Shown here piece by piece: positions 1 through 10,960 of a DNA stretch of 64,000 bases. Origin of the DNA: Armillaria gallica (lineage: Eukaryota > Basidiomycota > Agaricomycetes > Agaricales > Physalacriaceae). The stretch covers positions 3,038,001-3,102,000 of the forward strand of contig JBANDB010000008.1 of the NCBI GenBank assembly GCA_037576215.1, read 5' to 3'. A program made the position numbers and the translations under genes. The notes below the pieces were generated by a model, which was not told the DNA's origin, ran no database searches, and was given only the letters and a program-made list of their open reading frames with translations. The first letter of the stretch is position 1, and each line of letters begins with the position of its first letter.

Positions 1-328
1 ACTGGCTGACAAGTGCGACAAGGGTTTTCTTTCATGAAACGTACTTACGTGAGATGAAACAAGGATGGTGAAAGATTGGTTACTGAATATTACTATGTTC
101 GCTTCTAATGTGCGCTTGATTCCCACCATCAAGGGAATGCCCGAACGTCGTGGATTCTTCAATGACTGCAGTATAAGCAAGTACATTTTCATTCTCATAC
201 CTTGGCGATACCAGTCCATGCAGGCGCAGATGTTTTAGCTGTTTCAAGGCTTTGCGATTATGAAAAAAATAAATGAATGGCAGAGTGATAAAAATCGCGG
301 AAAGTGTCAAGAGAGCACGTGCCGACAC
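1..328 (-). CDS. possible exon of a membrane protein running off the left edge (partial)
   Basis: A minus-strand open stretch from about 328 leftwards encodes a strongly hydrophobic segment (LLTLSAIFITLPFIYFF) followed by a basic patch (HNRKALKQLKHLR), which would fit one transmembrane helix with a positive cytosolic side. The stretch opens with GTG, not ATG, and a TAG with an acceptor-like context (cttctag) lies just upstream. It would therefore be an internal exon, with the true start nearer 330-430 and the rest beyond the window. No family is recognisable and the exon limits are uncertain; it may be chance. Confidence 0.22.
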
Positions 329-519
329 TGCCTTCTAGAAGTATTCGATCGTCTGGGCCACAGGAGGCCAGAGGCGAGTAAAGCCCGCTCTGCCTTGACT
401 TTTGACGTCGCCCGTTCATTTGCTCTTCAGCTCACTGTCACTACCTCTCCTTCCGTTTTCCCTTCGTACCCAGCTTTAATCCTCACTTCGCCTTTTTTTC
501 GTCGTTTCCATTCATCACC

Positions 520-1294
520 ATGCGTACCACTGCCGTTCTCATTGCCTGCGCTACTTCTGCTTTGGCCTACTCGGTCACTGTCCCCAACGCAAGCCAGGGA
601 TGGACCAACTCTGGCTCCCAAACGTATGTTTTTAGTGACTTTTTTCTTATGTGGACGTTGACTGACGAGCTACGTGCTTTGTTTTGCCCCTTTTCAGCGT
701 TTCATGGCAAAAGGTTTCCACTGACCGTGACAACTTCACCATCGTTCTCACCAACCAGGCAAGCACTATCGCCTGAACATCTGCGTTTTTCACTGACTGC
801 CGTCCAGGATCGCAGTGTCTTGAGCCTTGACCAGACTCTCGCTTCTCTCGTTGACGGTAACCTCGGAACCCAACAGGTCAACCCTCCCGGCGGTGGATGG
901 ATCGTTGGCGGCACCTACCGTGTCAATCTCGTCCAGGACTCTCAGAGCTTGAACAGTATCCTCGCTCAGTCCCAAGAGTTCAACATCACAGAGAGTTCAA
1001 GCTCATCTTCTTCTGCGACCGGTTCTTCCACCAGCGTCACCAGGATGTAAGTTTTTGCCGGCACTGATATCGTTCGATTTTTTTTTTGATTGGGTCTTCT
1101 CCAGTAGTACTACCGCTGCTTTGACCACTGGTACCGGAACCACCTTGATTGCCACCACTGGCGCTGCCAGCGGTGCATCCAGCTCAGTCTCCTCCACTGG
1201 CGCCGCAACCACCTCTAATGCTGCGCTACCCGTTAGCGTCAGCAGCAGCGGCTTCGTGGGCCTTCTCGCCCTCCTTGGCGCCATGTTGTTCTAA
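520..1294 (+). CDS. Kre9/KNH-like GPI-anchored Ser/Thr-rich secreted protein (copy 1)
   Basis: Four exons (520-623, 698-758, 808-1046, 1105-1294) join in frame to 197 residues. The product has an N-terminal signal peptide (MRTTAVLIACATSALA). A Kre9/KNH N-terminal-type domain follows (about residues 17-130; motifs SQGWTNSGSQT, SWQKVS, FTIVLTNQ, PPGGGWIVGGTYRVNL, ILAQSQEFNI). A Ser/Thr-rich stalk and a hydrophobic tail (FVGLLALLGAMLF) typical of GPI-anchor addition end the protein. Members of this family are cell-wall or plasma-membrane glycoproteins linked to beta-1,6-glucan biology; the exact role in mushrooms is unknown. The second intron (759-807) has no GT donor and appears to be a GC-AG intron. 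The next gene downstream is a paralogue with the same intron layout. Confidence 0.86.
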
Positions 1295-1632
1295 TTTTGA
1301 AAGACCATCTCTACGCACTCATACAGAATACTGTTTACCTACTCGGACCTTTGCGTATATACCTTTTTTCTTGCAGGGGTAAAATTATTATACTGACAGT
1401 TTGGAATAACCGTATACTTAACAGTGGACACTGCCGTTGTACATGCTTGTTGTAGTATGTATGATACTAAGTGACATTTGTTTCATGCAAGAATTTCCCG
1501 GCATTTTCCGAGCCATATAAATACTGCGATCACGAGCATTTGAACTGTACGCGTTCAATCTTGCTTCTTGACTTCATCATCTCTTTCCTAGCTCAACGCC
1601 CTTCTCTTCACGCCCATTTACCCTCGCGTATC
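1295..1632. other. intergenic region between the two Kre9/KNH genes
   Basis: Holds the 3' end of copy 1 and the promoter of copy 2. I see a TATA box near its right end and a pyrimidine-rich stretch (about 1558-1630) directly before the next start codon, usual for highly expressed basidiomycete genes. No further gene is seen. Confidence 0.6.
1516..1523 (+). promoter_or_regulatory. TATA box of Kre9/KNH copy 2
   Basis: The sequence tataaata lies 110 bases upstream of the start codon at 1633 and is followed by a CT-rich leader. Position and sequence fit a canonical TATA box, in line with strong or inducible expression of a cell-surface protein. Confidence 0.5.
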
Positions 1633-2390
1633 ATGCATTTCTTCGCCGTCTCTCTATCTCTCCTGTTCGCTGCCTCGACTTTGGCGTACGAAATCGTTGA
1701 ACCCTCAGCAACCAAGGGGTGGACCAACTTTGGGTCCAATACGTACGTTGTTCCCGTCTTCTATGTGAGGATGTCAACCATCTCGCTCATATCGCCTTGC
1801 AGCGTCTCTTGGAACAGGGTTAATACCGATCCAATGACTGTCACTCTCATTCTCACTAATGAGGCCAGTACTTTCTCTAAAGCCCGTCCGCCTTTACCTG
1901 AATGTCATGCATCTATCAGAATCGCACTGCCTTGCCTCAGGACCAGATTCTCACCGCTTCTATGAATGGAACGCTCTTGACGGCGCAAATCTACCCTCCT
2001 ACTGGTGGATGGCCCACGGGCCCGACCTTCTGTATCAACTTTGTCAAGGATCCTCAGAGTCCGCATACTATTCTCGCTCAGACCTCGGAGTTTGATATTA
2101 CCAGCAAAGATAACATGACTTTGGATGCTTCTGTTGACACTCTGACGACGACGTGAGTTGGGGTTTTCATTATCTTTCGTTGTTAACGGTTATTGATTGC
2201 TTTCAGTCCGGCTGGCTACTCGTATCTCCGTACTGCAACTTCCTCTGCTGCCGCCACTTCCGGCACGTCCGAGTCCGACTCGAAGACGACTTCTTCCCCT
2301 GCTTCCTCCTCCAATGGCGCGCTTCCTATTGAGTTCAGCAACAATGGTCTTGCTGGTCTGCTCGTTCTTCTTGGTGCCGTGTTGTTCTAG
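1633..2390 (+). CDS. Kre9/KNH-like GPI-anchored Ser/Thr-rich secreted protein (copy 2)
   Basis: Four exons (1633-1742, 1803-1863, 1920-2152, 2207-2390) give 195 residues, colinear with copy 1. Exon 2 has exactly the same length (61 bases) and all intron phases match. It has a signal peptide (MHFFAVSLSLLFAASTLA), a Kre9/KNH domain (KGWTNFGSNT, SWNRVN, PPTGGWPTGPTFCINF, ILAQTSEFDI), a Ser/Thr-rich stalk and a GPI-type hydrophobic tail (GLLVLLGAVLF). A single Cys in the domain (TFCINF) is absent from copy 1. Intron 2 (1864-1919) again appears to use a GC donor. The two genes are a tandem duplication that has diverged considerably in sequence. Copy 2 is probably a wall glycoprotein; its specific role is unknown. 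Confidence 0.85.
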
Positions 2391-3552
2391 TGTGAGCTGT
2401 TCGCGTAAGTAGACTAGAATCGTCTTGTTCATCAAACTTCTCGGTGTATCGTTTCTTGGTAGTTAATCGATTTGTACAACAAGCTATGCACAGCTGTAGG
2501 AGGAAGCTCGGACGCGTGCGAGTCTCTCGGTCTCTAGTTTCTTCGTCTCGACTTCTCTGTGCATCGTCGTCGCGTCTTCTGCACGAAGTTACATGGCACA
2601 TATTCCCTTTTATTGTCCTTCTACCCTCTCTGCGTTGGCCTATGGATCGATTTGAAGCTCCCACGTCTGGTAATGGCCAAGTACGCCGCCAGAATACTGG
2701 TCGGATCCTTCCGTGAAGACTTCCATCATAAGTTTTATTGTCCAGAGGCTCCCGAAATTCATCTTCGTCTTTGCTTAAACATTACCCAAGATTAAGGCTT
2801 CTTCGTATTACTTTGTCACTGCCCCACTAGTGGTGAAGGGCTTGAGAGCATCGTCAACGATCATTACATTCTCAATCTACTCCTCCTCTAGTCCCTCGTC
2901 GGTTCTTTTGATGGCTCGGATAGGCAGCAGATCTTCTTCCATATATGGATCCAGCAAACATGACAGTGCTTTTCTTCCGATAGCTCGGCGTCCTCCCTGC
3001 TGGTGCCCTCGTTACCAATCCGTGTGCCATAATTCTGCAAGGCTTTTTGACAATTTCAAGCAGCGTTTCCTACACGACGTATCAATACACCCGTGTATCT
3101 TCGAGAAATGGTAGCAGCATAATTGTAATAGATAACGGCTAGTATCTTCCGGCGTTTAACCTTTACTGCGACCATGCATGTCAACATAATCAGTCGAGCA
3201 GAAACAGGACAGAAAATGAACGTTACCATCAGCGCCTTAAAATTTCAAGTTTCACAACATCGAAGTAACATAAATCCTCATCAATTTTACAGTATCATAA
3301 CGGGGCTATATCCTCAAGATATATGGTCCGGTCTAGAAAGCCCTGCACCGCCTTTATACACAATGAGACTAAAGTGCGATAAGAGCCATACTAATCAAGA
3401 AAGGCATAAAGATAAAAGGGCACAAAAACTGGAAGGCTAAAGTTACATAGAAAAATCCATCCGCCTTTAACCTGAAGTGTGCTCATGAGTCACAAGAAGC
3501 AATCAGACACGAAATGAAAGCTTACCTTTTAAGATACAAGAGGAGATAGGGT
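2391..3552. other. 1.16-kb stretch with no recognisable gene
   Basis: Lies between two convergent genes. Open frames of up to 109 codons occur on both strands, but none shows a known motif, a signal peptide or convincing splice signals. Part will be 3' untranslated sequence of the flanking genes. Confidence 0.5.
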
Positions 3553-5185
3553 CTACATAGCTACACCCGCAGAGGACCCGGAAGCGCCGTAGAACGAATC
3601 AATCGATGACACTTCCGAATCTCGATCACTAGGACCTTTGCGGGAAGGAGGAGGCACTGTCAGTCCAGCCACAGGCTTTACGCTCGTGGTCGATGTGTTG
3701 GAGATTGTATATGTGTGTTGCGCGAGGGAGGAAGGTGCCGGGCGCCCGGGCGTTGGCGACCGACGACCAAGAGTGGGTGAGGGGCGTCCAGAATTGAACG
3801 ATGTTCTCTTAGAAGTGGGAGAGGGGCGTCCAGAACCAGTTGACGGTCGAGGAGTGGGGGAAGAACTGGAAGCCCTCCTGGGTTCGTCTTCATATACAGG
3901 ATACTGACGATCCACATCCTTCGCATAGGTGAGGATAATATCCGGAGCAGAACCAAGCGGATAATTTTGCGTGCCGTCGACACCGTAGAAGGGACCCCTT
4001 GGCATATTGGTCTCCGCGCCATAATAATGACCATCGTGAGAGCTCTGGGAGTTGTAATAGTTGCCCATCTCCACATGGTTATCGGAAAATACTTCCCGGT
4101 TAGAGAAGACGTCCATGGGCGGGTGTGTCAACTCTACAATGCTCGGACCGGGAGACGGGCTCTTGAGTCCAGGCTCTGACATTGGCGGAGACCATTTTTC
4201 GGGCGGGAAATAATCACTGCCGTAATCACGACGTTGACGCCTCTTGAACAAGAAAAATATCACAGCTGCGATGAAAGCGCATATGATCACTCCCACGACG
4301 GCAAACGTCCCGGCAACTAGGGATGAAACATGAGTTGCGAGTGTCGTCACATATCAGTTTGATAGGCTCACCAGCTGACTTGTTGGCCCAGAAGCTGGAT
4401 AGAGGTATTAGTTAATTCAAGAATCAATGGGTAGTGAGAACTACATACCCATCTGATGTTGCTGCAGCAACGATAGCTGTTCCTGTGGCACTTACTGACC
4501 CAGAATTAGACGGAGCGGTTGAAGTGGCGAAATCAATGGTGAACGTGGTCGAGCTGGTAGCAGCGTTGATCTCTGTGGTGGCCCTCACGATATCAGAGGA
4601 TACTGCGGTAGTGGTCGTGGACAAAAACGTTGGCAACGAGCTGCTGCTGGACGTAGACGTGGTAGTGGGGCTGCATGTTAGGGGATGAGTTACGAAACGC
4701 GCATCAGGAGTGGATAAACTGACGTTTGAAATGGTGGCGGGCTTGATGTCGATGAAGAAGTTGTTATCGGCACTACTTGAGGACGTGCTCGTGGAAGAAG
4801 CGATTGGCGTGCTAGACGCTGAGGACACAAAAGATTGTGAAGAAAATGTCGATGAAAAGGAGCCACTACTGGACGGTGTCGAGATTGTGGATGTCACTGT
4901 CGACGTTGAGACGGAAACCGACGACTCGCGGACTGTGTCTGATGGAGTCCCAGAGAAAGAGGCATCGTTAGTACTTGCGCTGGTGGACGAGCCCGGCTGC
5001 TGGTCTACTGGGCTTGTGGAATTTGGTGGTGGTGGCTCATTGCCATCACCCTGACGCCTGTATACGTAGTCTCGTTTTGATAAAGAAAGGTGATCCTTGC
5101 GAGGTGCATTGGAGAACATCGGCGATGAAATGACAAGAAAGAGGACGATGGAGAGGGTGCTGAAAAGACGTCCAGACGTGAGCAT
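3553..5185 (-). CDS. Ser/Thr-rich type I membrane protein (sensor-like)
   Basis: Three exons on the minus strand (5185-4449, 4394-4372, 4316-3553) sum to 1524 bases, 507 residues. The middle exon is only 23 bases; it restores the frame and completes the juxtamembrane motif GFWANKSAVAGTF, common in basidiomycete one-pass surface proteins. Order: signal peptide (LFSTLSIVLFLVISSPMFS), a long low-complexity Ser/Thr ectodomain (about residues 40-245, expected to be heavily O-mannosylated), one transmembrane helix (VVGVIICAFIAAVIFFLF) and a basic, Pro/Ser-rich cytosolic tail. The tail contains degenerate GRPSPT repeats encoded around 3770-3840. Architecture recalls wall-stress sensors such as Mid2/Wsc but without a recognisable cysteine domain, so function is inference only. 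Confidence 0.8.
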
Positions 5186-5536
5186 GTCCTAGGGGGCGCG
5201 TTCTAGGCTCGCAGCTGGCCTGTGCGAGACTAGACGACGCACGAAACCAAAAGAAAGGAAAGGAAAAGGTAAAGACGGGATTTTGTGAACAATGGTGATG
5301 GAAGTATAATTGAAGGGGCTACAGGGAATGGTGGAGCCCTAAAGGGCCGGTCGGCGGCCTAAAGATAGATGCCGGTATCCAGTGCGACCAGAAGGGTATC
5401 TTATCGGCGTCACCCTATTTGTTTGCTCCACTTAGGGCATTATTCACCTTACTTTGATTTTCCGACGTTTGCATCTGTCCACTGTCGACATGGCTCGGCC
5501 ACGCTGAAATGTCGCCGTCGTTGCTACATACTCAAA
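5186..5536. other. intergenic promoter region
   Basis: Upstream of the Ser/Thr-rich membrane protein and downstream of the coiled-coil gene. Purine-rich near 5240-5275 (pyrimidine-rich on the coding strand of the gene starting at 5185). No gene seen. Confidence 0.5.
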
Positions 5537-6906
5537 TTACATGGCCTTTTTCTTCTCAGGGAGCCGGCTCAACAGATCGTTCGTCTCTTCCTCTTCTACC
5601 GGATACACGGCTAGGCAGACCTCCTCCAGCTCACCAGCATCCAGGGATTGCAAGACTTGGTTCTCATCGTAGTGGCAGCGTTCAGCAATATGGTGAGCAA
5701 TGCGAGGTCGATCCTGTGTTATTTCATTTCAGTGCAACGCAAAAACTCGCTTAGCCAGCATTTTACCGAGTTGCTTAATCGTTGCCAGATCTGGCATGGG
5801 TCCCTCGTAACGCATATCCGGTGAGCACCAACGTAACACCAGTATTTCTGCCAAACCAACTGACTCAAGTCTTTTCTTCCATCAAAGATAGTCTAACTGA
5901 CCTTACTCTGGGGTAACACGAAGACGTGGAGAGGCTTCTCGTCGCTTTCTCTCTTAACTAAGTAATCTTGAATTCGCTGATTCACCTCCTTACTACTCCA
6001 ATCGATGATATATGACTCTCCTTCTTCCGGAGGGAATTCCAGAAAGATCGGATGGTACACAAAGAGCAGATCTTCTTCCGTACCGTGGATGCGTGTATTC
6101 AAGTCATTCGCAAGCGCCAGACTACCGTCAATCCGAATATAATGAGTCATACAGACACAAGAACAAGAAGCGCACCTCTCAACGACATTCTCCTAGCAAA
6201 TGGTCAATGCCAGAATACCAAGCACAAGGACAACATACCGTATCTACATCTATGTCCAGATATTTTACCAATTTCGTCCATTTCAAGGGACGACAGTGCG
6301 TCTCTGTTACGAAGCCCGGCAGGTGGTCGGCGCCAAAATGGGCCTGCTCCATATCGAATGGCGAATTCGGTGCTTGTGTTGGTGGAGAAGTCCTGCGAGG
6401 ACGGACCGTGCTTGCGCTCTCTTCTGTTTCAGAGTCTTCTAATGCGGTAAGGTCATTGACGACGGCCTGGTTGAGTTCCTCGTCCTGGGAAAATTCAAAA
6501 TCGTGATATCAAGAGTAGAATGAATACTCACCCCTTCAGCAGCAAGCGACCTGTCTTTAATCAAGTCCCGGATGACTCTCAAGGCGTGGTCGTAGTTCTT
6601 CTTTGTCACGCTGGTCGACGAGTCCTGCGCGCCTTCAAGGCGTCGCTGGATCTCCTCATTCAGCTGGTGTGCTGTCTGCACTTCTTTGACCAAACGGCGA
6701 TTCTCTTCCTCAAGGTCATCAATCCTTACCTGAAGCGCCGCTGTGTGATTCTCGTAGGTCCGGGCCATTGCTTCCACTCGATCCTGGAGCTCGCCGAGAA
6801 GAACGGTGGGAGGAGACTCAATGGACTGGAAAGACAACAAGCTCAGTCAGTACGCCCAAGACAGCGTGAGAAAGCGAGGAACCTGATGGTGGTTGACTCT
6901 AACCAT
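5537..6906 (-). CDS. conserved-looking coiled-coil protein of unknown function
   Basis: Minus-strand gene in about six exons. The N-terminal part is a coiled coil (VEAMARTYENHTAALQ, DLEEENRRLVKEV). A Ser/Thr/Pro linker follows, then a compact part with a Cys cluster (ERCASCSCVC), an acidic hydrophobic stretch (DLLFVYHPIFLEFPPEEG, YIIDWSSKEVNQRI) and an acidic helical C-terminus ending KKKAM. The start at 6906 is chosen because a good acceptor (tttccag) precedes the coiled-coil exon and 6906 is the nearest upstream ATG in phase; the donor of that intron is weak. The last junction (about 5695-5740) needs either a 33-base intron, a GC donor or a base change, so the C-terminus is uncertain. I do not recognise the family. 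Confidence 0.55.
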
Positions 6907-7129
6907 GGTTGAGTTTTGGGAGGGTCATTAACACGCGTTCCTGATCTGGACGGAGGCAAATCCGAGTTCAAGTTTGTATCTGTGTGTTTCTGCCACCATA
7001 CAAGTTCGGTTCCTTCGTCTAGGTCCCCGTCGCTGACATGGCCGTAACGAATGCGCTAGATCTCTCACTGTCATTCTGCGAATATCTACTGGTGCCTACG
7101 AAGGACTGACGACGAACACAGCAGCGTCA

Positions 7130-7900
7130 GGCTGTCACCGGCGCACAGTACTGGGATCACGACGTTGACCTGAAGCTTATGGATCACCCTGGAGTTAATG
7201 TATCGGTTATAAGGTGCGCTATAAGCTTTTGACGCGTCGTTTGTACTATTCTTAATCCCGGATATTCTCATACAGCCAAGCCCACGAACTCATGTTGAAG
7301 TTGAACGGTGACCTTGAGCAGTGTTACTCGACGACACCACGGCCATGTATGGATCCACCTGCTATCTAGAAATCAGCCATCAAGCAGATCTCTCAATCAT
7401 GTCCTGAATACCCGAGGTGTCGGCAAAGGCCTCGACGACGAATCACTTGACCCCGCTATCAAAGCAACCGGTCTCGTTATCTTTTTGCACCCGTATTACG
7501 GTGTTGACAGCCAGGCATTCGAAAAGAAAACGACGGACACGTTCTGCCTCTGGGACTGTGGTTTCCCATTTGACTGGTAGGTCCCCAATTCTTTGTGATT
7601 CTGAATCGATTTACAATGCCGCAACTCGTCCTTTTCTTTGCCTTCTATCCAGGGCGCCTCCCACAGCTACTTCCCGGCTGGCATCCTAGATCCTGACGTT
7701 CACGACGCGCGGTATTACCACGGTGAACTCTGCTTTGACGCCGCTTCACATCATGGGTCGGATAATTTCACCCGTGTCGCGTTCCGAAACTGGGAGCTAG
7801 AACGCGTCTGTTCTTTGGTACTGAGCATCTTTCCCTCTCGATGGAAAGGTGGAAGAGCGTTGTAGAATTTAGATGCTATAGACTCAAGGAAAAGACGGTG
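7130..7900 (+). pseudogene. degenerate ACMSD-family (amidohydrolase 2) decarboxylase
   Basis: Fragments in several frames follow the order of aminocarboxymuconate-semialdehyde decarboxylase-like proteins. They are LKLMDHPGVNVSVI (about 7168-7212), AHELMLKLNGDLEQCYS (about 7280-7330), RGVGKGLDDESLDP then VIFLHPYYGV (about 7412-7510), GFPFDW, a trace of the GALPQL region (about 7652), ARYYHGELCFDA and FGTEHL with WKSVVE (about 7813-7875). The N-terminal metal-binding HxH part and most of the segment between FPF and GALP are missing. Stops and frame changes lie between blocks, and the FGTDHP Asp of the family reads as Glu. The family decarboxylates ACMS or related compounds. The neighbour is quinolinate phosphoribosyltransferase, which acts on the competing branch of the same pathway. 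Most likely a dead gene; sequencing error alone would not explain the missing segments. Confidence 0.7.
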
Positions 7901-8010
7901 TCTAAGGGGATAATAATGCTATATCTCTATTTTCCTTGTTATAAAGAAGAATAATGGTACAAATTGCATCTACTGCTTCGTTCTTTCATCTACTTCTTCG
8001 TTCCTTCCAT

Positions 8011-9149
<1,139 letters not shown>

Positions 9150-9664
9150 CGACGATCACAGTCAAGGTGACAATTCCCGGCCGATTCGACATCGGGTAAG
9201 AAAATTTCCAACTTTTTACTGATTACTTGCAATTCAAACAAACGACAGAATGGAAACACATTTATTCATGAATGTACAAACTAACTAATAGCAACAGTAG
9301 AATCCATCAGACAAGCGTTCAACTCGCCGGCCCAGCTCCTCCAGCACCACAAAGGGCACCAAAGGGAACAGTGCCAAACGTCCTCGAGACCTTGGAAAAC
9401 CAAAGCCATGCTCTCAGTAGAGCGAGTGAACGCGATTATCATCGACTGGATTTGAAGGTTGCGGCATTTGTAAAAATGCGAGACTCGGTCAGTTTCTATA
9501 GAAAGATCCTGATGAGTATGTATCTAAGGAATTAGCAAAGCTGGAGAACGGGTTTTTATACTTTTGCGGGTGGTCCGTGCGAGGGTCATGTGAGATGTCA
9601 CCATCGGCCGAAAGCCGAAATTCTATTTGAAATTTCCCCGCATCGGTTCCTTCCGTCAACCGCC
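9150..9664. other. divergent intergenic region with a minus-strand TATA box
   Basis: Separates the QPRT gene from the hydratase gene. On the minus strand gtataaaaac at about 9552-9561 is a good TATA box, and an ATG in good context follows about 80 bases downstream (about 9477). A spliced minus-strand reading from that ATG would end in the Gly/Ala-rich tail TVPFGALCGAGGAGPAS. A plus-strand open frame of 87 codons starts at 9272. Neither is recognisable, so I list the region without calling a gene. Confidence 0.35.
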
Positions 9665-10894
9665 ATGACGATCGCTTTATTCTGTGCATATCGGAGCCTC
9701 CGGTTCGCTCACCATGCTCTGGCGCGGACTACGCGACGACAGATGTCGACGTCCTTACAACAGGCCTTTCTAGAGCCAATATCTTCGCATCCTGGTGTGA
9801 CCTGCCTCTCGCTTAACAGACCACAAAGCAAGAATGCGATATCTATGCGAATGCTACAGGTTAGAATGAAAATGATGGAGAGTGCTTTTTGCTGATGGTT
9901 TCTCTATAGGATATACGCGAAAGCTTAGAGGCAGTGCACTTTGATAAGAGGTGACTTGTCTGTTTCGTTAAGAGTTCGACAACATATAACCCGTCTTCCA
10001 GTGTCCGCGTTCTAATTGTTCGATCTACAACTGTCGGATCTTTCTGTGCTGGAGCGGACCTCATAGAACGGCGAACTATGTCACAAGACCAGGTTGCGAA
10101 ATTCCTCGTCGATCTACGCGCTGCTCTGGGACAGCTGGAATCGCTTCCGATGCCAACGATCGCGGCTATTGACGGGCCCGCACTTGGGGAGGTTTAGAGC
10201 TTAGCCTAGCTTGTGATCTACGCGTTGCAGGTAACCACACTGCTAGTAACGCCCATTTGCTATTGAGTCAATTCTAGGTTCTAGTGTAAAGAAGATTGGG
10301 TTACCAGAAAGTGAGGGAACTCTGTTTGCTGATACCTCTTCTTTGCTCTGATGACAACGTAGCTGCGCTGGGGATAATGCCTGGAGCGGGTGGGACACAA
10401 CGCGCGACCAGAATCTTGGGTGTATCTAAAGCAAAGGATCTCATCTTTACCGCGCGAATGCTATCTGCACCTGAAGCTCTTGAATGGGGTACCATAATGA
10501 CTACTGTAATCGAGTTGTGCTGACTTTGACAAGGTCTGGTGGATTACGTTTCATCCCAGAGTCCAACGCATTCGAACGGGCTTTGACCTTGGCGAAGACC
10601 ATCTCGTCTAATGGTGAACTCAGCATTGTGTGTCTGCGGCTTGATATTAAACACTCTTTAGCTCCACTTGCTCTTCGCGCGGCCAAACAAGCAATCTCGC
10701 GTTCTGAGGATTTATCTCTTGAAACAGGTATACTTGCTTTCCAACGGCCCTCGGAGTAGACGTGTTTACCGAATGCCTTGACAGGCCTTGATTTCGAACG
10801 AGCGTCTTACGAAACTCTACTCTCAACTTCAGATCGTCGTGAAGCTTTGGAAGCTTTCAAAGAAAAGAGACGACCCGTATTCAAGGGGGAATAG
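9665..10894 (+). CDS. mitochondrial enoyl-CoA hydratase/isomerase family protein (AUH-like), two frameshifts
   Basis: Crotonase-fold enzyme, closest in feel to methylglutaconyl-CoA hydratase (leucine breakdown). The start at 9665 gives a basic, Arg-rich presequence (FCAYRSLRFAHHALARTTRRQM) fitting mitochondrial import. Then come PGVTCLSLNRPQSKNAIS, VLIVRS, FCAGADLIERR (first oxyanion-hole block), MPTIAAIDGPALG plus GLELSLACDLRVA (second block), IMPGAGGTQRATRILG, AAKQAISRSEDLSLETG and the C-terminal EAFKEKRRPVFKGE. Seven GT-AG introns can be placed. Two single-base losses interrupt the frame: in a G run at 10186-10189 (GGGLE becomes GEV-stop) and in a C run at 10555-10557 (before PESNAFERALTLAK). 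Sequence is otherwise intact. Convergent with SEC10, with 66 bases between stop codons. Confidence 0.84.
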
Positions 10895-10960
10895 AAAATA
10901 TAATAAATTAGTGCAAACAAATAGCGAAATGTGTGTAGAAAGGAATTGTGAAGATATTCT

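Noticed and set aside
2444..3114. Coding frames in the 2.4-3.5 kb region
   Set aside because: No motif, no plausible splice structure, irregular codon use; left as unassigned.
3638..5054. Plus-strand open frames antisense to the Ser/Thr-rich membrane gene
   Set aside because: They mirror its low-complexity Ser/Thr codons and show no motif, start context or introns.
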